Shown piece after piece: positions 18,418 through 26,670 of a stretch of 64,000 nucleotides of DNA. Origin of the DNA: Chloroflexus aggregans DSM 9485. Its GTDB lineage: Bacteria; Chloroflexota; Chloroflexia; Chloroflexales; Chloroflexaceae. Made by a program: the position numbers and the translations under genes. The notes beneath the pieces were generated by a model. That model had not been told where the DNA came from, searched no databases, and worked only from the letters and a program-made list of their open reading frames with translations. Position 1 is the stretch's first letter. Every line of letters begins with the position of its first letter. Where the stretch lies: contig NC_011831.1 of the NCBI RefSeq assembly GCF_000021945.1, positions 2,183,353 to 2,247,352 on the forward strand. Reading direction: 5' to 3'.

Positions 18418-18540
18418 GGAACGCAAAGGCGCAAAGACGCTAAGGGGTTGCGGGTTTGAGCCAGGTGAACGTGTAACTCTATACCTGCGCGTCTTCGTGT
18501 CGCTGCGCCTCTGCGTGAACACTATTCAAACAGGACGGGC
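18418..18540. repeat. GCAAAG-type repeats in opposite orientations
   Basis: Right after the ino1 stop, ACGCAAAGGCGCAAAGACGC lies on the plus strand, and some 60 bases later CGTCTTCGTGTCGCTGCGCC and CTCTGCGTGAAC give diverged units in the reverse orientation. The pair could fold into a long imperfect hairpin and act as a terminator or processing site between the two genes. Confidence 0.55.
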
Positions 18541-19614
18541 ATGAAACTGATTGTGCAGATTCCGGCCCTCAACGAACGCGATACCATTGCCGACGTCATC
18601 CGTGCCATTCCCCGCCAGATACCCGGGGTGGATCAGGTTGAGGTACTGCTGATCGATGATGGTTGCACCGACGATACGGTCACTGTGGCCTTAGCCGCCG
18701 GAGCCGATCATGTTGTGCGCCATACCGCCAACAAAGGTTTAGCCACCGCTTACCAGACCGGTATTGATACTGCGCTTCGCCTTGGGGCGGACATCATCGT
18801 GAACACCGACGCCGACAACCAATATCCCGGTAGCGAGATTCCGCGTCTTATCGCACCGATTCTCGCCGGCAAAGCCGATATTGTGATCGGTGATCGACAA
18901 GTGCATCAGCTCGAGCACTTTTCACCACTTAAAAAAGCTCTGCAACACGTGGGTAGTGCGGTAGTACGTTGGGCTTCGGAAACAAATGTCCCCGATACGG
19001 TTTCCGGCTTTCGCGCCCTCTCACGCGAAGCTGCGTTGCGCACCTTCGTCACCTCCGACTTTTCCTATACCGTTGAGAATCTGATCCAAGCCGGTAAGCG
19101 GCGGTTGACGATTGTCGCCGTGCCGATCACGACCAACCCGGTGCAGCGACCATCGCGGTTACACCGTGGTAACTGGAACTTTATTAAGCGGCAGGCGGCG
19201 ATCATCGCCCGTACCTACACCACCTACGAACCGCTCAAGGTTTTCAGTTATATCGCTCTTTTCTTTGCAACGCCCGGTGTCATCCTGCTGGCGTGGGCGG
19301 CCTTTGTTTTCATTGGGCGCCGGCTCAATATCCTGTCGGCAACGAACGATCAATCGTTGCTGGTCGGGAGCGTGTTGGTGTTGATGGCGCTGATTATCTT
19401 TTTGATCGGACTATTGGCCGACCGCGTCGGCGGTGTACGCCGGCTGCAAGAAGAGATTCTCTATCGCACGCGCGTCAATCTGGTCGAGCAAGAGGCATGG
19501 CGACGCACAATCAGCGCCCGTCTCGACCGAATCGAGCGGGCGCTGGGAGTGACCATCGACGACGAGCAAGATGAGACCGTAGCTAAGGATTCACAGTCGC
19601 CGACGCGACCATAA
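18541..19614 (+). CDS. Glycosyltransferase family 2, dolichol-phosphate mannosyltransferase-like, membrane anchored
   Basis: A 357-residue GT2 enzyme. The first 230 residues hold the catalytic domain: VQIPALNERDTI at the start, LLIDDGCTDDT, then NTDADNQYPG as the DxD site, and SGFRALSREAA. Two membrane helices follow (about residues 236-262 and 278-300), then a charged helical tail of 50 residues. This is the layout of bacterial DPM1/GtrB-type enzymes, which load a sugar on a polyprenyl phosphate. Position after ino1 suggests cell-envelope glycolipids, which is inference. Confidence 0.9.
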   Translation: MKLIVQIPALNERDTIADVIRAIPRQIPGVDQVEVLLIDDGCTDDTVTVALAAGADHVVRHTANKGLATAYQTGIDTALRLGADIIVNTDADNQYPGSEIPRLIAPILAGKADIVIGDRQVHQLEHFSPLKKALQHVGSAVVRWASETNVPDTVSGFRALSREAALRTFVTSDFSYTVENLIQAGKRRLTIVAVPITTNPVQRPSRLHRGNWNFIKRQAAIIARTYTTYEPLKVFSYIALFFATPGVILLAWAAFVFIGRRLNILSATNDQSLLVGSVLVLMALIIFLIGLLADRVGGVRRLQEEILYRTRVNLVEQEAWRRTISARLDRIERALGVTIDDEQDETVAKDSQSPTRP

Positions 19615-19624
19615 TCATTTGCCG

Positions 19625-20671
19625 CTAATGACCGGCGGTATTAATCTCTTCAGCATCGAATACGGAGGGGTTAGGCTCGCCTTCTACCACGATCTTGGCA
19701 ATCACCCCCTTGTCAATCGAACGACTGAGCGCGTGATCGACTAAGATATAGGTGCCGGGCACTTCCGGTTTGAACTCGATAATCACCGCACCACCCGCCG
19801 GGATCATCGTCGTCTGAACATTGTGGTTCTGCAAACTGCCACCTTCGACGTACACCGTATCGAAGATTTCGCCGATCACGTGGAAGTTGTTACTCACGTT
19901 CGGGCCACCCACGCCAACAAACAACCGCATCGTCTCGCCAACCCGCGCCTTCATCGCGTTATCGCCGGTCAGGCCGCCCGCCCGCCCATTAAAGACGATG
20001 TAGGTCGGGTTTTCATCCTTCACCGCCACCGGATTAAAGGTCAGGTGCCCCTGCGTACCGTGGGCTTGTTGCGTGTAGAAATCACCTTGCATGATGTAGA
20101 ACTCACGATCGACCGGTGGCAGACCACCTTCCGGTTCGACCACGATCAGTCCATACATGCCATTGGCGATATGCGACGGAATGTGCGGCGTCGCGCAGTG
20201 ATAGACGTACACGCCGGGGTTGAGCGCCTTGAAGCGAAAACGCTTGGTTTGGTCAGGAGCAACTTGCGTGGCAACTGTACCGCCGCCCGGTCCGGTCACC
20301 GCGTGCAGATCGATAGAGTGCGGCAACATGCTATCGGTGGCATTGGTTAACGCCAGCTCGACCGTATCACCGACCCGCACACGGATCATCGGGTCGGGTA
20401 CCGTGCCGTTGAATGTCCAGAAGGTATACGTACTTCCATCACCGAGATACCCCACCACCTCGCGCGTCGTCAATGCAACCGTCACCGTCTGCACCGGGCG
20501 CGCGCCAACCGGCGCCGGTACAGCATTGGCCGGCAGCATCACATCGTGCGTCACTTCCATCGCCGGGGCGACGGTTGGTAAGACTGGCATCTGCACACCG
20601 GTTGGGGAGTGTATTGCTGCACAAGCGGTCAGCAGTGTCGCGACCAGAGTAATTATGATTCGGCGGATCAT
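19625..20671 (-). CDS. nirK: Copper-containing nitrite reductase, lipoprotein
   Basis: A 348-residue two-cupredoxin nitrite reductase (nitrite to nitric oxide). All copper ligands are visible: type 1 His118, Cys159, His167 and Met172; type 2 His123, His158 and His313; the catalytic pair is Asp121 and His264 (FHVIGEIFD). The N-terminus ends in the lipobox LLTAC with Cys17, followed by a Pro-rich spacer, so the enzyme should be tethered outside the membrane. The sequence is closest in style to the AniA-type group. A ribosome site AAGGAGCC precedes the ATG. A Crp/Fnr-type operator lies 32 bases before a -10 box (TACGAT, 20709-20714). Confidence 0.95.
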   Translation of the reverse strand: MIRRIIITLVATLLTACAAIHSPTGVQMPVLPTVAPAMEVTHDVMLPANAVPAPVGARPVQTVTVALTTREVVGYLGDGSTYTFWTFNGTVPDPMIRVRVGDTVELALTNATDSMLPHSIDLHAVTGPGGGTVATQVAPDQTKRFRFKALNPGVYVYHCATPHIPSHIANGMYGLIVVEPEGGLPPVDREFYIMQGDFYTQQAHGTQGHLTFNPVAVKDENPTYIVFNGRAGGLTGDNAMKARVGETMRLFVGVGGPNVSNNFHVIGEIFDTVYVEGGSLQNHNVQTTMIPAGGAVIIEFKPEVPGTYILVDHALSRSIDKGVIAKIVVEGEPNPSVFDAEEINTAGH

Positions 20672-20735
20672 AGATGGCTCCTTGTTTGTTCTGGCTTACC
20701 CTGTACGCATCGTAGCCGACGCTGCCGCAAGCGTA

Positions 20736-20751
20736 AGTGACAGAAGTCACA
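20736..20751. promoter_or_regulatory. Crp/Fnr-type operator in the nirK promoter
   Basis: On the minus strand TGTGACTTCTGTCACT is TGTGA-N6-TCACT, an almost perfect Crp/Fnr-family palindrome. Its centre is 32 bases from the centre of a TACGAT hexamer in the nirK direction, the geometry of a class II activator site at about -41.5. It lies 89 bases before the divergent aldolase gene, which could share it. Confidence 0.72.
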
Positions 20752-20839
20752 AGCTGTTCACTCTACCGGTCGTTGTCTGCGCCAGACCAATCTGTGCTAC
20801 CATGCAGATATTCCCGCCGACAAGATGGAGACTCCTGCT

Positions 20840-21592
20840 ATGATCGATACGATCCGCCAACAGTGGACCAGCGGCGCCGTCGTCTACAATGCGTGGCTGA
20901 CCATCCCTAGCCCGTGGAGCGCCGAATTACTCGCTACCGCCGGCTTCCCTTCGCTCACCATCGATTTACAGCACGGCCTCATTGACGACCCGACCGCATT
21001 GCAGATTCTGCACACCATCGATCAGCGCCGCTGTCCGGTATTTGTACGGTTAGCGTGGAACGAACCGGCAGCGATTATGCGAGCATTAGACCGCGGCGCA
21101 GCCGGGATTATCGCGCCGCTGATCAATGGCCCCGACGATGCACGGGCATTGGTTGCAGCCTGCCGCTTTCCGCCGGAAGGCATCCGTAGCTATGGCCCGG
21201 TGCGGGTCGGGGTGGCTCATGGCGTCGCCGAACCGGCTGCGGTGGCACGGCTGCCGGTGCTGATGCCGATGATCGAGACGGCAAACGCGATGGAGCAGCT
21301 TGAGGCAATTGCCGAGGTACCCGGCATTGATGGCCTCTACGTCGGGCCGGCCGACCTGAGTTTGAGCCTCGGCCTACCGGTGCCGGTCGATTTTTCCGCA
21401 CCTTCCTTCCGGGCTGCACTCAGCCGGATCGTCGCCGTCTGCCGGCAACGTGGGCTTGCAACCGGCATCTACGCCAACCCCGATCTCGCCGCCGATTTGG
21501 CCGCACTCGGCTTCAATTTCATCACGATTGTGAATGATGGGGATTTGATTATGAAAGGGGCTGTTGCCGCTTTGCAAACGGTACGGGCATAG
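20840..21592 (+). CDS. HpcH/HpaI family aldolase
   Basis: A 250-residue TIM-barrel class II aldolase of the HpcH/HpaI and citrate lyase beta-like group, which cleaves 2-keto-3-deoxy diacids into pyruvate (or a related unit) plus an aldehyde, using a divalent metal. Marks are TIDLQHG near residue 40, the metal and pyruvate region PMIET, and GLYVGPADLSLSLG. GGAG at 20827-20830 is well placed for the ATG at 20840 and not for the ATG at 20825, so I use 20840. It shares its upstream region with nirK; any link in function is unproven. Confidence 0.87.
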   Translation: MIDTIRQQWTSGAVVYNAWLTIPSPWSAELLATAGFPSLTIDLQHGLIDDPTALQILHTIDQRRCPVFVRLAWNEPAAIMRALDRGAAGIIAPLINGPDDARALVAACRFPPEGIRSYGPVRVGVAHGVAEPAAVARLPVLMPMIETANAMEQLEAIAEVPGIDGLYVGPADLSLSLGLPVPVDFSAPSFRAALSRIVAVCRQRGLATGIYANPDLAADLAALGFNFITIVNDGDLIMKGAVAALQTVRA

Positions 21593-21608
21593 CAGTAGAG
21601 CGACACTC

Positions 21609-22283
21609 CTAGGATTCCGCACATGCTGCCAAGCCTTCGCGATCACAGATCGCGATTGCACCGCGTTCGATGCGGATCAGGCCTTGTGCTTCAAACTGAT
21701 GAAGGGTACGGCTCACCATTTCGCGCACGGTATCGATCATCGCTGCCATTTCGGCTTGGGTGAGCGGAGCGACAAACTCACCCTGTTCAGAAGCAATCGC
21801 TCGATTAAGCAACAATTGTGCCAAACGGCCCTGCACGCTGTGCAGGGCAATATTATCGATCAGATTGACCATGTGGCATAAGCGGCCGGCAAATTCGCGC
21901 AGTAACGCCATCGCCAGCAGCGGATGCTCGACGACCAACCGGCGCATATCATCAATCGGCAGTACGAGCAGATCAACGTCGGTAATCGCTTGAACATTGA
22001 CCGGACATGGGCCGTGGTCAAATATTGGCACGGTATTGAAATGCTGACCGGCCCCCATGACATTGACGATCTGCTCGCGGCCATTGAGGGCAATGCGCAC
22101 CAACTTTACCCGTCCGGCAACAATCGTGTACATCGCCTGCGGTGGTTCGCCGGCTAGCACAATCACAGCACCCGACTGATACGAGCGCGGTTGGGCAATC
22201 ATCGCTAACGCCTGCACGACATGATCGGGCAGGTGAGTGCAGAAGCTCACTCGGCGCAATTGGGCTACTCGTTCGTTGCTCAA
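21609..22283 (-). CDS. Crp/Fnr family transcription regulator
   Basis: A 224-residue regulator: cyclic-nucleotide-like beta barrel (residues 10-120), dimer helix (125-155) and winged helix. The recognition helix has E188, S191 and R192 (REMVSRTLHQF), the E-x-x-S-R set that reads TGTGA or TTGAT half-sites. The N-terminus has one cysteine only, so it is not an iron-sulfur Fnr; it resembles NO- or haem-sensing NnrR/Dnr types or a cAMP-type protein. A matching operator overlaps its own promoter region 15 bases upstream, and another lies in front of nirK, so it is the likely local regulator. Confidence 0.9.
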   Translation of the reverse strand: MSNERVAQLRRVSFCTHLPDHVVQALAMIAQPRSYQSGAVIVLAGEPPQAMYTIVAGRVKLVRIALNGREQIVNVMGAGQHFNTVPIFDHGPCPVNVQAITDVDLLVLPIDDMRRLVVEHPLLAMALLREFAGRLCHMVNLIDNIALHSVQGRLAQLLLNRAIASEQGEFVAPLTQAEMAAMIDTVREMVSRTLHQFEAQGLIRIERGAIAICDREGLAACAES

Positions 22284-22297
22284 TCTCTACCTGCTAA

Positions 22298-22313
22298 TGT
22301 GACGATTGTCACT
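22298..22313. promoter_or_regulatory. Crp/Fnr-type operator between regulator and ferredoxin
   Basis: TGTGACGATTGTCACT fits TGTGA-N6-TCACT. Its centre is 32 bases from the centre of TATAGT (22335-22340), a -10 box for the ferredoxin gene, exactly the spacing seen at nirK. On the other side it lies only 15 bases from the regulator start, a position suited to autorepression. Confidence 0.72.
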
Positions 22314-22372
22314 GCATACCGATGATAACACCATTATAGTAGCGGGCAAAAGCACTGAAAAGGGGTGAGCGT

Positions 22373-22615
22373 ATGATCGCACAACCACATGCCTCCGCTG
22401 TTACCGTGCTGCCCGAAATTGATCGCAACCGCTGCAACGGTTGCGGTATCTGCGTCGCGCTCTGCCCGACGCATGCGGTCGCAGTGCGCGATAGGTACGC
22501 GGTGATTGTTAATGCGAATGCGTGCAACTTCTGCCCACTCTGCGAAACCTATTGTCCGCAAGGCGCGATTGGGCGACCGTTCACCATCACCTTCTGCACG
22601 ACACGGGATGGATGA
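22373..22615 (+). CDS. Ferredoxin with two [4Fe-4S] clusters
   Basis: An 80-residue ferredoxin with two full cluster motifs: Cys21, 24, 27, 31 followed by Pro, and Cys51, 54, 57, 61 followed by Pro (CNGCGIC, CNFCPLC). A 15-residue N-terminal extension precedes the fold. A ribosome site (AGGGGTGAGC) lies before the ATG. Its promoter carries the same operator as nirK at the same spacing, so it may be expressed under the same conditions, perhaps to feed electrons to nitrogen-oxide metabolism; that role is inference. Confidence 0.9.
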   Translation: MIAQPHASAVTVLPEIDRNRCNGCGICVALCPTHAVAVRDRYAVIVNANACNFCPLCETYCPQGAIGRPFTITFCTTRDG

Positions 22616-22633
22616 TGGCCGGCACGAGGCAGA

Positions 22634-23269
22634 CTACGGTGATGGCGGGGCGACGGTTTTTTCCATGACCAGGCTGGGCCACCCTAAACGGGCACGCCAC
22701 CCGGTCAATCGCCATATTTCGCGATACCCCAATCGGTAATAAAATCGCTGCGCGTTGGTATTGCTCGCTAACACCTGTAGACGGGCACGTGTCAATCGGT
22801 GCGCACCGATATGCTCTTCCAACGCTGTCATCAACACTTGCCCCGCACCACAGCCGCGCACGTCAGTTGCTATAACTACGCTGTGGATGAGGGCACTGTG
22901 CGGATCATCGTGGCGATAGACGCCGAACAAGGTACGAGCGACGGTACCTACTAAGTGCAGCGTTGGTAGCGTTCCTAGCTCGCGCAACGCCGCGATCAGG
23001 GTGCCGCGTGGTGCCCGCTCGAACGCCGGCTCACCGGGGAGTTGCAACATACCGGTGCCGATCACGCGCTGTTGCTCATCACACACCACATAACGGTGAC
23101 GCAACGCAGTTGGTCCGTTGGCAGTGAGCGTGTAGGCCAATAGACGCTCCTGACCGACGCGCGATCCGCGCAACACTCCGGGCAATTCAGCGTGATACAG
23201 TGCAACCATCAGGCGAGCTAATGACGGTATATCGGCTTCTTGGGCAGGACGAACTGTGAAAATGGTCAT
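22634..23269 (-). CDS. GNAT family N-acetyltransferase
   Basis: A 211-residue protein of the acetyl-CoA-dependent GNAT fold. It opens FTVRPAQEADIPSLARLM, the usual first strand and helix; the acetyl-CoA loop is DVRGCGAGQVLMTALEEH (a Q/R-x-x-G-x-G/A variant), and ASNTNAQRFYYRLGYREI is the typical final helix-strand. The substrate is unknown. It converges on the ferredoxin gene with 18 bases between. Confidence 0.88.
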   Translation of the reverse strand: MTIFTVRPAQEADIPSLARLMVALYHAELPGVLRGSRVGQERLLAYTLTANGPTALRHRYVVCDEQQRVIGTGMLQLPGEPAFERAPRGTLIAALRELGTLPTLHLVGTVARTLFGVYRHDDPHSALIHSVVIATDVRGCGAGQVLMTALEEHIGAHRLTRARLQVLASNTNAQRFYYRLGYREIWRLTGWRARLGWPSLVMEKTVAPPSP

Positions 23270-23329
23270 ATCGAAGCAACCTCTTCAATGTGTGCTGCAT
23301 CGCGATGATAAACCGCTAATCCCGTAGCA

Positions 23330-24112
23330 CTACTCATTCAGCACCCACGGTGGCAACTCCCGCTTGAGAAACGCACGTAGGCCAGCCTGACCCTCCGCCC
23401 CGGTTCGTGCAGCCGCAATTGCCTCAATCGACAACCGACGCACCTCGGCCAGCGGCTCAGTACGAACAGCGCGCAACAACGCTTTACTGGCCGCAATCGC
23501 CTTTGGGCCACCGCGCAGCAGATCGCTCACCACAGCCTCCACTGCCGCATCGAGTTGATCAGCCGATACTACTTCGTGTACCAAACCCATTGCCAAGGCC
23601 TGCGCAGCCTTCAGCCGACGCCCGGTTACGAACAACGCCCGTGCATATCCCAGCCCAATCCGCGCCACTACGAAGCGCGCTATCACTGCCGGTAACAATC
23701 CCAAACGCACTTCCGTCAACCCAAACACTGCATCGTCAGCCGCTACGGCATAATCAGCGCAACACACCAACCCTACACCACCCCCCAGCGCCGCACCATG
23801 CACCCGCGCCACTACCGCTTGCGGTAACGTATCGAGCGCCGCGAACATTGCATCGAGGCGGGCTGCATCGGCCAAATTTTCCTCGTGAGTGTACAACAAA
23901 CTTTGCTGCATCCAATGTAAATCGGCGCCAGCACAAAACGATGGCCCGTCACCTTGTAGGACCAACACGCGCACAGCCGGATCGTCCCGTAGCTCTTTAC
24001 ATACCTCGGTGATACCGGCAATAACCTCCGGGTTAAACGCATTGTGAACTGCTGGGCGTTGTAGGATCAATGTGGCTACCGGCCCGTTGCGGATCAGAGT
24101 CAACACTGTCAT
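23330..24112 (-). CDS. Enoyl-CoA hydratase/isomerase family protein
   Basis: A 260-residue crotonase-fold enzyme. The ATG at 24112 follows AAGGAGGATCG; the open frame that continues upstream for another 248 codons is only repeat DNA read in phase. The oxyanion-hole segments are SFCAGADL and GAALGGGVGLVCCADY, and the acidic residue in FGLTEVRLGLLP fits the catalytic glutamate of hydratases. It is most like methylglutaconyl-CoA hydratase or the general PaaG/EchA group used in leucine or fatty acid breakdown. No pathway partner is adjacent. Confidence 0.9.
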   Translation of the reverse strand: MTVLTLIRNGPVATLILQRPAVHNAFNPEVIAGITEVCKELRDDPAVRVLVLQGDGPSFCAGADLHWMQQSLLYTHEENLADAARLDAMFAALDTLPQAVVARVHGAALGGGVGLVCCADYAVAADDAVFGLTEVRLGLLPAVIARFVVARIGLGYARALFVTGRRLKAAQALAMGLVHEVVSADQLDAAVEAVVSDLLRGGPKAIAASKALLRAVRTEPLAEVRRLSIEAIAAARTGAEGQAGLRAFLKRELPPWVLNE

Positions 24113-24123
24113 AACGATCCTCC

Positions 24124-25135
24124 TTGACGCAAAGGTGCAGAGGGTGCAAAGAGTGTAACGCAAAGACGCAGAGGACGCAAAGGCGCAAAGGCGCAAAGAC
24201 GGTAACGCAAAGGTGCAAAGAGCGCAAAGGCGCAAAGACGGTAACGCAAAGGCGCAAAGAGCGCAAAGACGGTAACGCAGAGGCGCAAAGAGCGCAAAGA
24301 CGGTAACGCACAGCATGCCACCCGTCGGGGTACGACGATGCCGCGCCCACACGACGAGCGGTAGGGGCACGGCAATGCCGCACCCGCACAAAGGGCTGTA
24401 GGGGCACGGCGATGCCGTGCCCTCACGAAGAGCGCAAAGACGCAAAGCGGTTAACGCCCAGAACGCCACCCGTCGGGGCACGGCAATGCCGCACCCGCAC
24501 AAAGGGCTGTAGGGGCACGGCGATGCCGTGCCCTCACGAAGAGCGCAAAGACGCAAAGCGGTTAACGCCCAGAACGCCACCCGTCGGGGTACGGCAATGC
24601 CGCACCCGCACAAAGGGCTGTAGGGGCACGGCGATGCCGTGCCCTCACGAAGAGCGCAAAGACGCAAAGCGGTTAACGCCCAGAACGCCACCCGTCGGGG
24701 TACGGCAATGCCGCACCCGCACAAAGGGCTGTAGGGGCACGGCGATGCCGTGCCCTCACGAAGAGCGCAAAGACGCAAAGCGGTTAACGCCCAGAACGCC
24801 ACCCGTCGGGGTACGGCGATGCCGCACCCGCACAAAGGGCTGTAGGGGCACGGCATGCCGTGCCCTCACGAAGAGCGCAAAGACGCAAAGCGGTTAACGC
24901 CCAGAACGCCACCCGTTGGGGTACGGCGATGCCGCGCCCACACGACGAGCGGTAAGGGCACGGCAATGCCGCACCCGCACAAAGGGCTGTAGGGGCACGG
25001 CGATGCCGTGCCCTCACGAAGAACGCAAAGGCGCAAAGACGGTAACGCACAGCATGCCACCCGTCGGGGTACGACGATGCCGCGCCCACACGACGAGCGG
25101 TAGGGGCACGGCAATGCCGTGCCCCCACAAAGATC
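24124..25135. repeat. Intergenic tandem repeat array, 111-bp units with REP-like hairpins
   Basis: Two repeat kinds alternate. At 24124-24310 there are short GCAAAGRCGG-like units. From 24427 a 111-base unit recurs almost unchanged at 24427, 24538, 24649 and 24760 (this last one a base short), with a diverged longer copy from 24870 to about 25018. Each unit holds GCAAAGACGCAAAGCGG, CCACCCGTCGGGG and the palindromes GTACGGCAATGCCGC and GGCACGGCGATGCCGTGCC. Since 111 is a multiple of 3, the minus strand stays open for over 240 codons, but this is not a gene. No spacers of CRISPR kind are present. Confidence 0.85.
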
Positions 25136-25254
25136 GCAGCTGAAGTATAAGACTTACAACACGCAAGAGCACATCTTACCTTCCTTGGCGTCTTTGCGCT
25201 ACTGCGTTGACCCTTGTACCGCTGTACCGCTACATTTCTCTTCTCACTGCAGTA

Positions 25255-25278
25255 GCAACTCAACCCTCGCCACCACCT
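25255..25278. repeat. Copy of the 3' end of the MoxR gene
   Basis: A 24-base stretch here (GCAACTCAACCCTCGCC and on) is identical to 25329-25352, which encodes the last residues of the MoxR ATPase. The copy lies 51 bases beyond the MoxR stop, so it looks like a leftover duplicate of the gene's tail. Between 25136 and 25254 there is one reversed GCAAAG-type unit and no gene. Confidence 0.7.
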
Positions 25279-25317
25279 GGCCGACCAGACCCAAGCAGAG
25301 CTATGAGTAACGACGGC

Positions 25318-26283
25318 TCACTCTAGGGGCAACTCAACCCTCGCCACCACCTCAGCCAACACATCTTCCGCCGTGCGCCCACGCAACGCTGCCGCAGGCC
25401 GCACCAACAACCGATGACCGAGCACCGGCCCCGCCAGCGCCTTGTAATCATCGGGCAACACATAATCGCGCCCGGCCAATGCCGCCCACGCCTGCCCGGC
25501 CCGAAACAGGGCCAGCGTCGCCCGTGGACTCATCGCCAGCGCCAGATCGGGATGCGCGCGCAGCTCCTGCGCCAGTCGCACTAGATACTCGCGCAACGAC
25601 GGCGCCACCCGCACCTGATAAATTGCCCGCTGCAACGTCGGTACCTGCTCACCGGCCACAACCGCCGTCAAGTTAGTAATCGGATGCTCGCCGGCCAGCG
25701 CCGTCAGCATCTGCACTTCTTCCGCCGGTGACGGATAACCCAACCGTATCCGCAAAAAAAACCGGTCGAGTTGAGCTTCCGGCAAAGGGAATGTCCCTTC
25801 AAACTCAACCGGATTCTGAGTTGCCAAGACCAAAAACGGCTGCGGCAGCACGTGTGTCACACCATCAACGCTGACCTGCCCCTCACCCATCGCTTCTAAC
25901 AACGCACTCTGGGTTCGCGGCGTCGCCCGATTAATCTCATCAACCAGCACCACATGGCTAAACAACGGGCCGGGTTGGAAGACAAAGCGCGCTTCATGAG
26001 GCCGATAGACACTCACCCCGGTCAAATCGTTCGGCAACAAATCGGGCGTACACTGTACCCGACGAAAACTCAGCCCTAGGGAAACGGCCAATGCGCGGGC
26101 CAACATTGTCTTCCCCACGCCGGGCACATCCTCGATCAACACGTGCCCACCGCAGAGTAAGGCGATCAACAACAGGTCAATCGCCTCGCCCTTGCCCACG
26201 ATCACCCGCGCCACATTCGCGCGCACCCGCCCGGCAAACTCGGCCAGCGCGCGCACATCTGTTGAGGTTGATGGTAACGTCAC
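25318..26283 (-). CDS. MoxR family AAA+ ATPase
   Basis: A 321-residue AAA+ ATPase of the MoxR group, chaperone-like proteins that help mature or activate partners with von Willebrand A domains. Walker A is DVPGVGKT, Walker B VVLVDEINRA, the sensor region LATQNPVEFEGTFPLPEAQ and the arginine-rich lid follow. The start is a GTG at 26283 after GAGATAGGAC. The usual neighbours (DUF58, VWA or transglutaminase genes) are missing downstream, where repeat DNA follows, so the partner is unknown. Confidence 0.92.
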   Translation of the reverse strand: MTLPSTSTDVRALAEFAGRVRANVARVIVGKGEAIDLLLIALLCGGHVLIEDVPGVGKTMLARALAVSLGLSFRRVQCTPDLLPNDLTGVSVYRPHEARFVFQPGPLFSHVVLVDEINRATPRTQSALLEAMGEGQVSVDGVTHVLPQPFLVLATQNPVEFEGTFPLPEAQLDRFFLRIRLGYPSPAEEVQMLTALAGEHPITNLTAVVAGEQVPTLQRAIYQVRVAPSLREYLVRLAQELRAHPDLALAMSPRATLALFRAGQAWAALAGRDYVLPDDYKALAGPVLGHRLLVRPAAALRGRTAEDVLAEVVARVELPLE

Positions 26284-26492
26284 GTCCTATCTCTTTACCG
26301 CAGACCTACCCGATCTGGATGCGATTTGCTCGATAAGGTCACATAGATATGCCCGATCCGTCTCAACTCGCGCCAATTCCGTAGCGTATTCCGCCCTTCC
26401 TAACCCGTGGGAATCCGTGTCTTATTCCTGCTCATCATTATATCCGAGAACAACCCGATCTCACCCACTCACCAAATCACTTGACACTCGCA

Positions 26493-26532
26493 ATCCCACG
26501 TTATCCCACACTATCCCACATTATCCCACACG
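26493..26532. repeat. Four 10-bp direct repeats
   Basis: Four adjacent units ATCCCACGTT, ATCCCACACT, ATCCCACATT and ATCCCACACG lie in the gap between MoxR and the restriction-modification operon, ending 70 bases before the -35 box at 26603. The exact helical period suggests a protein-binding array. No gene is seen in 26284-26670. Confidence 0.6.
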
Positions 26533-26602
26533 AAACCCACATGGGTGTTAGGAGTTTTTGAAACTAATGTTCTAAAAGTGCTAATAAAGCCAACGATTGC
26601 GG

Positions 26603-26631
26603 TTGCACCACTCATGCGGAGATGGTATGAT
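26603..26631 (+). promoter_or_regulatory. Sigma70-like promoter ahead of the restriction-modification operon
   Basis: TTGCAC (26603-26608) and TATGAT (26626-26631) are 17 bases apart. Transcription would begin near 26638, so the small gene at 26671 is the first on the transcript and its longer upstream extension cannot be translated from it. Confidence 0.65.
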
Positions 26632-26670
26632 AAAGAGCAACATTTTCCTAAACATAGACTTGAGGGTTTT

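Noticed and set aside
24113-24856. N-terminal extension of the enoyl-CoA hydratase by 248 residues
   Set aside because: It is made of repeated 37-residue peptides from the 111-bp DNA repeat. A strong ribosome site and ATG at 24112 mark the normal start.
24313-25135. Possible CRISPR array
   Set aside because: Units of 111 bp are adjoined directly, with no short repeat/unique spacer alternation, and no cas gene is nearby. The same holds for the arrays at 35.7 and 50.4 kb.
26493-26532. DnaA boxes or a replication origin
   Set aside because: The repeats read TTATCCCACA, with one extra C relative to the DnaA box TTATCCACA, and there is no dnaA, dnaN or rep gene or A+T-rich unwinding region.
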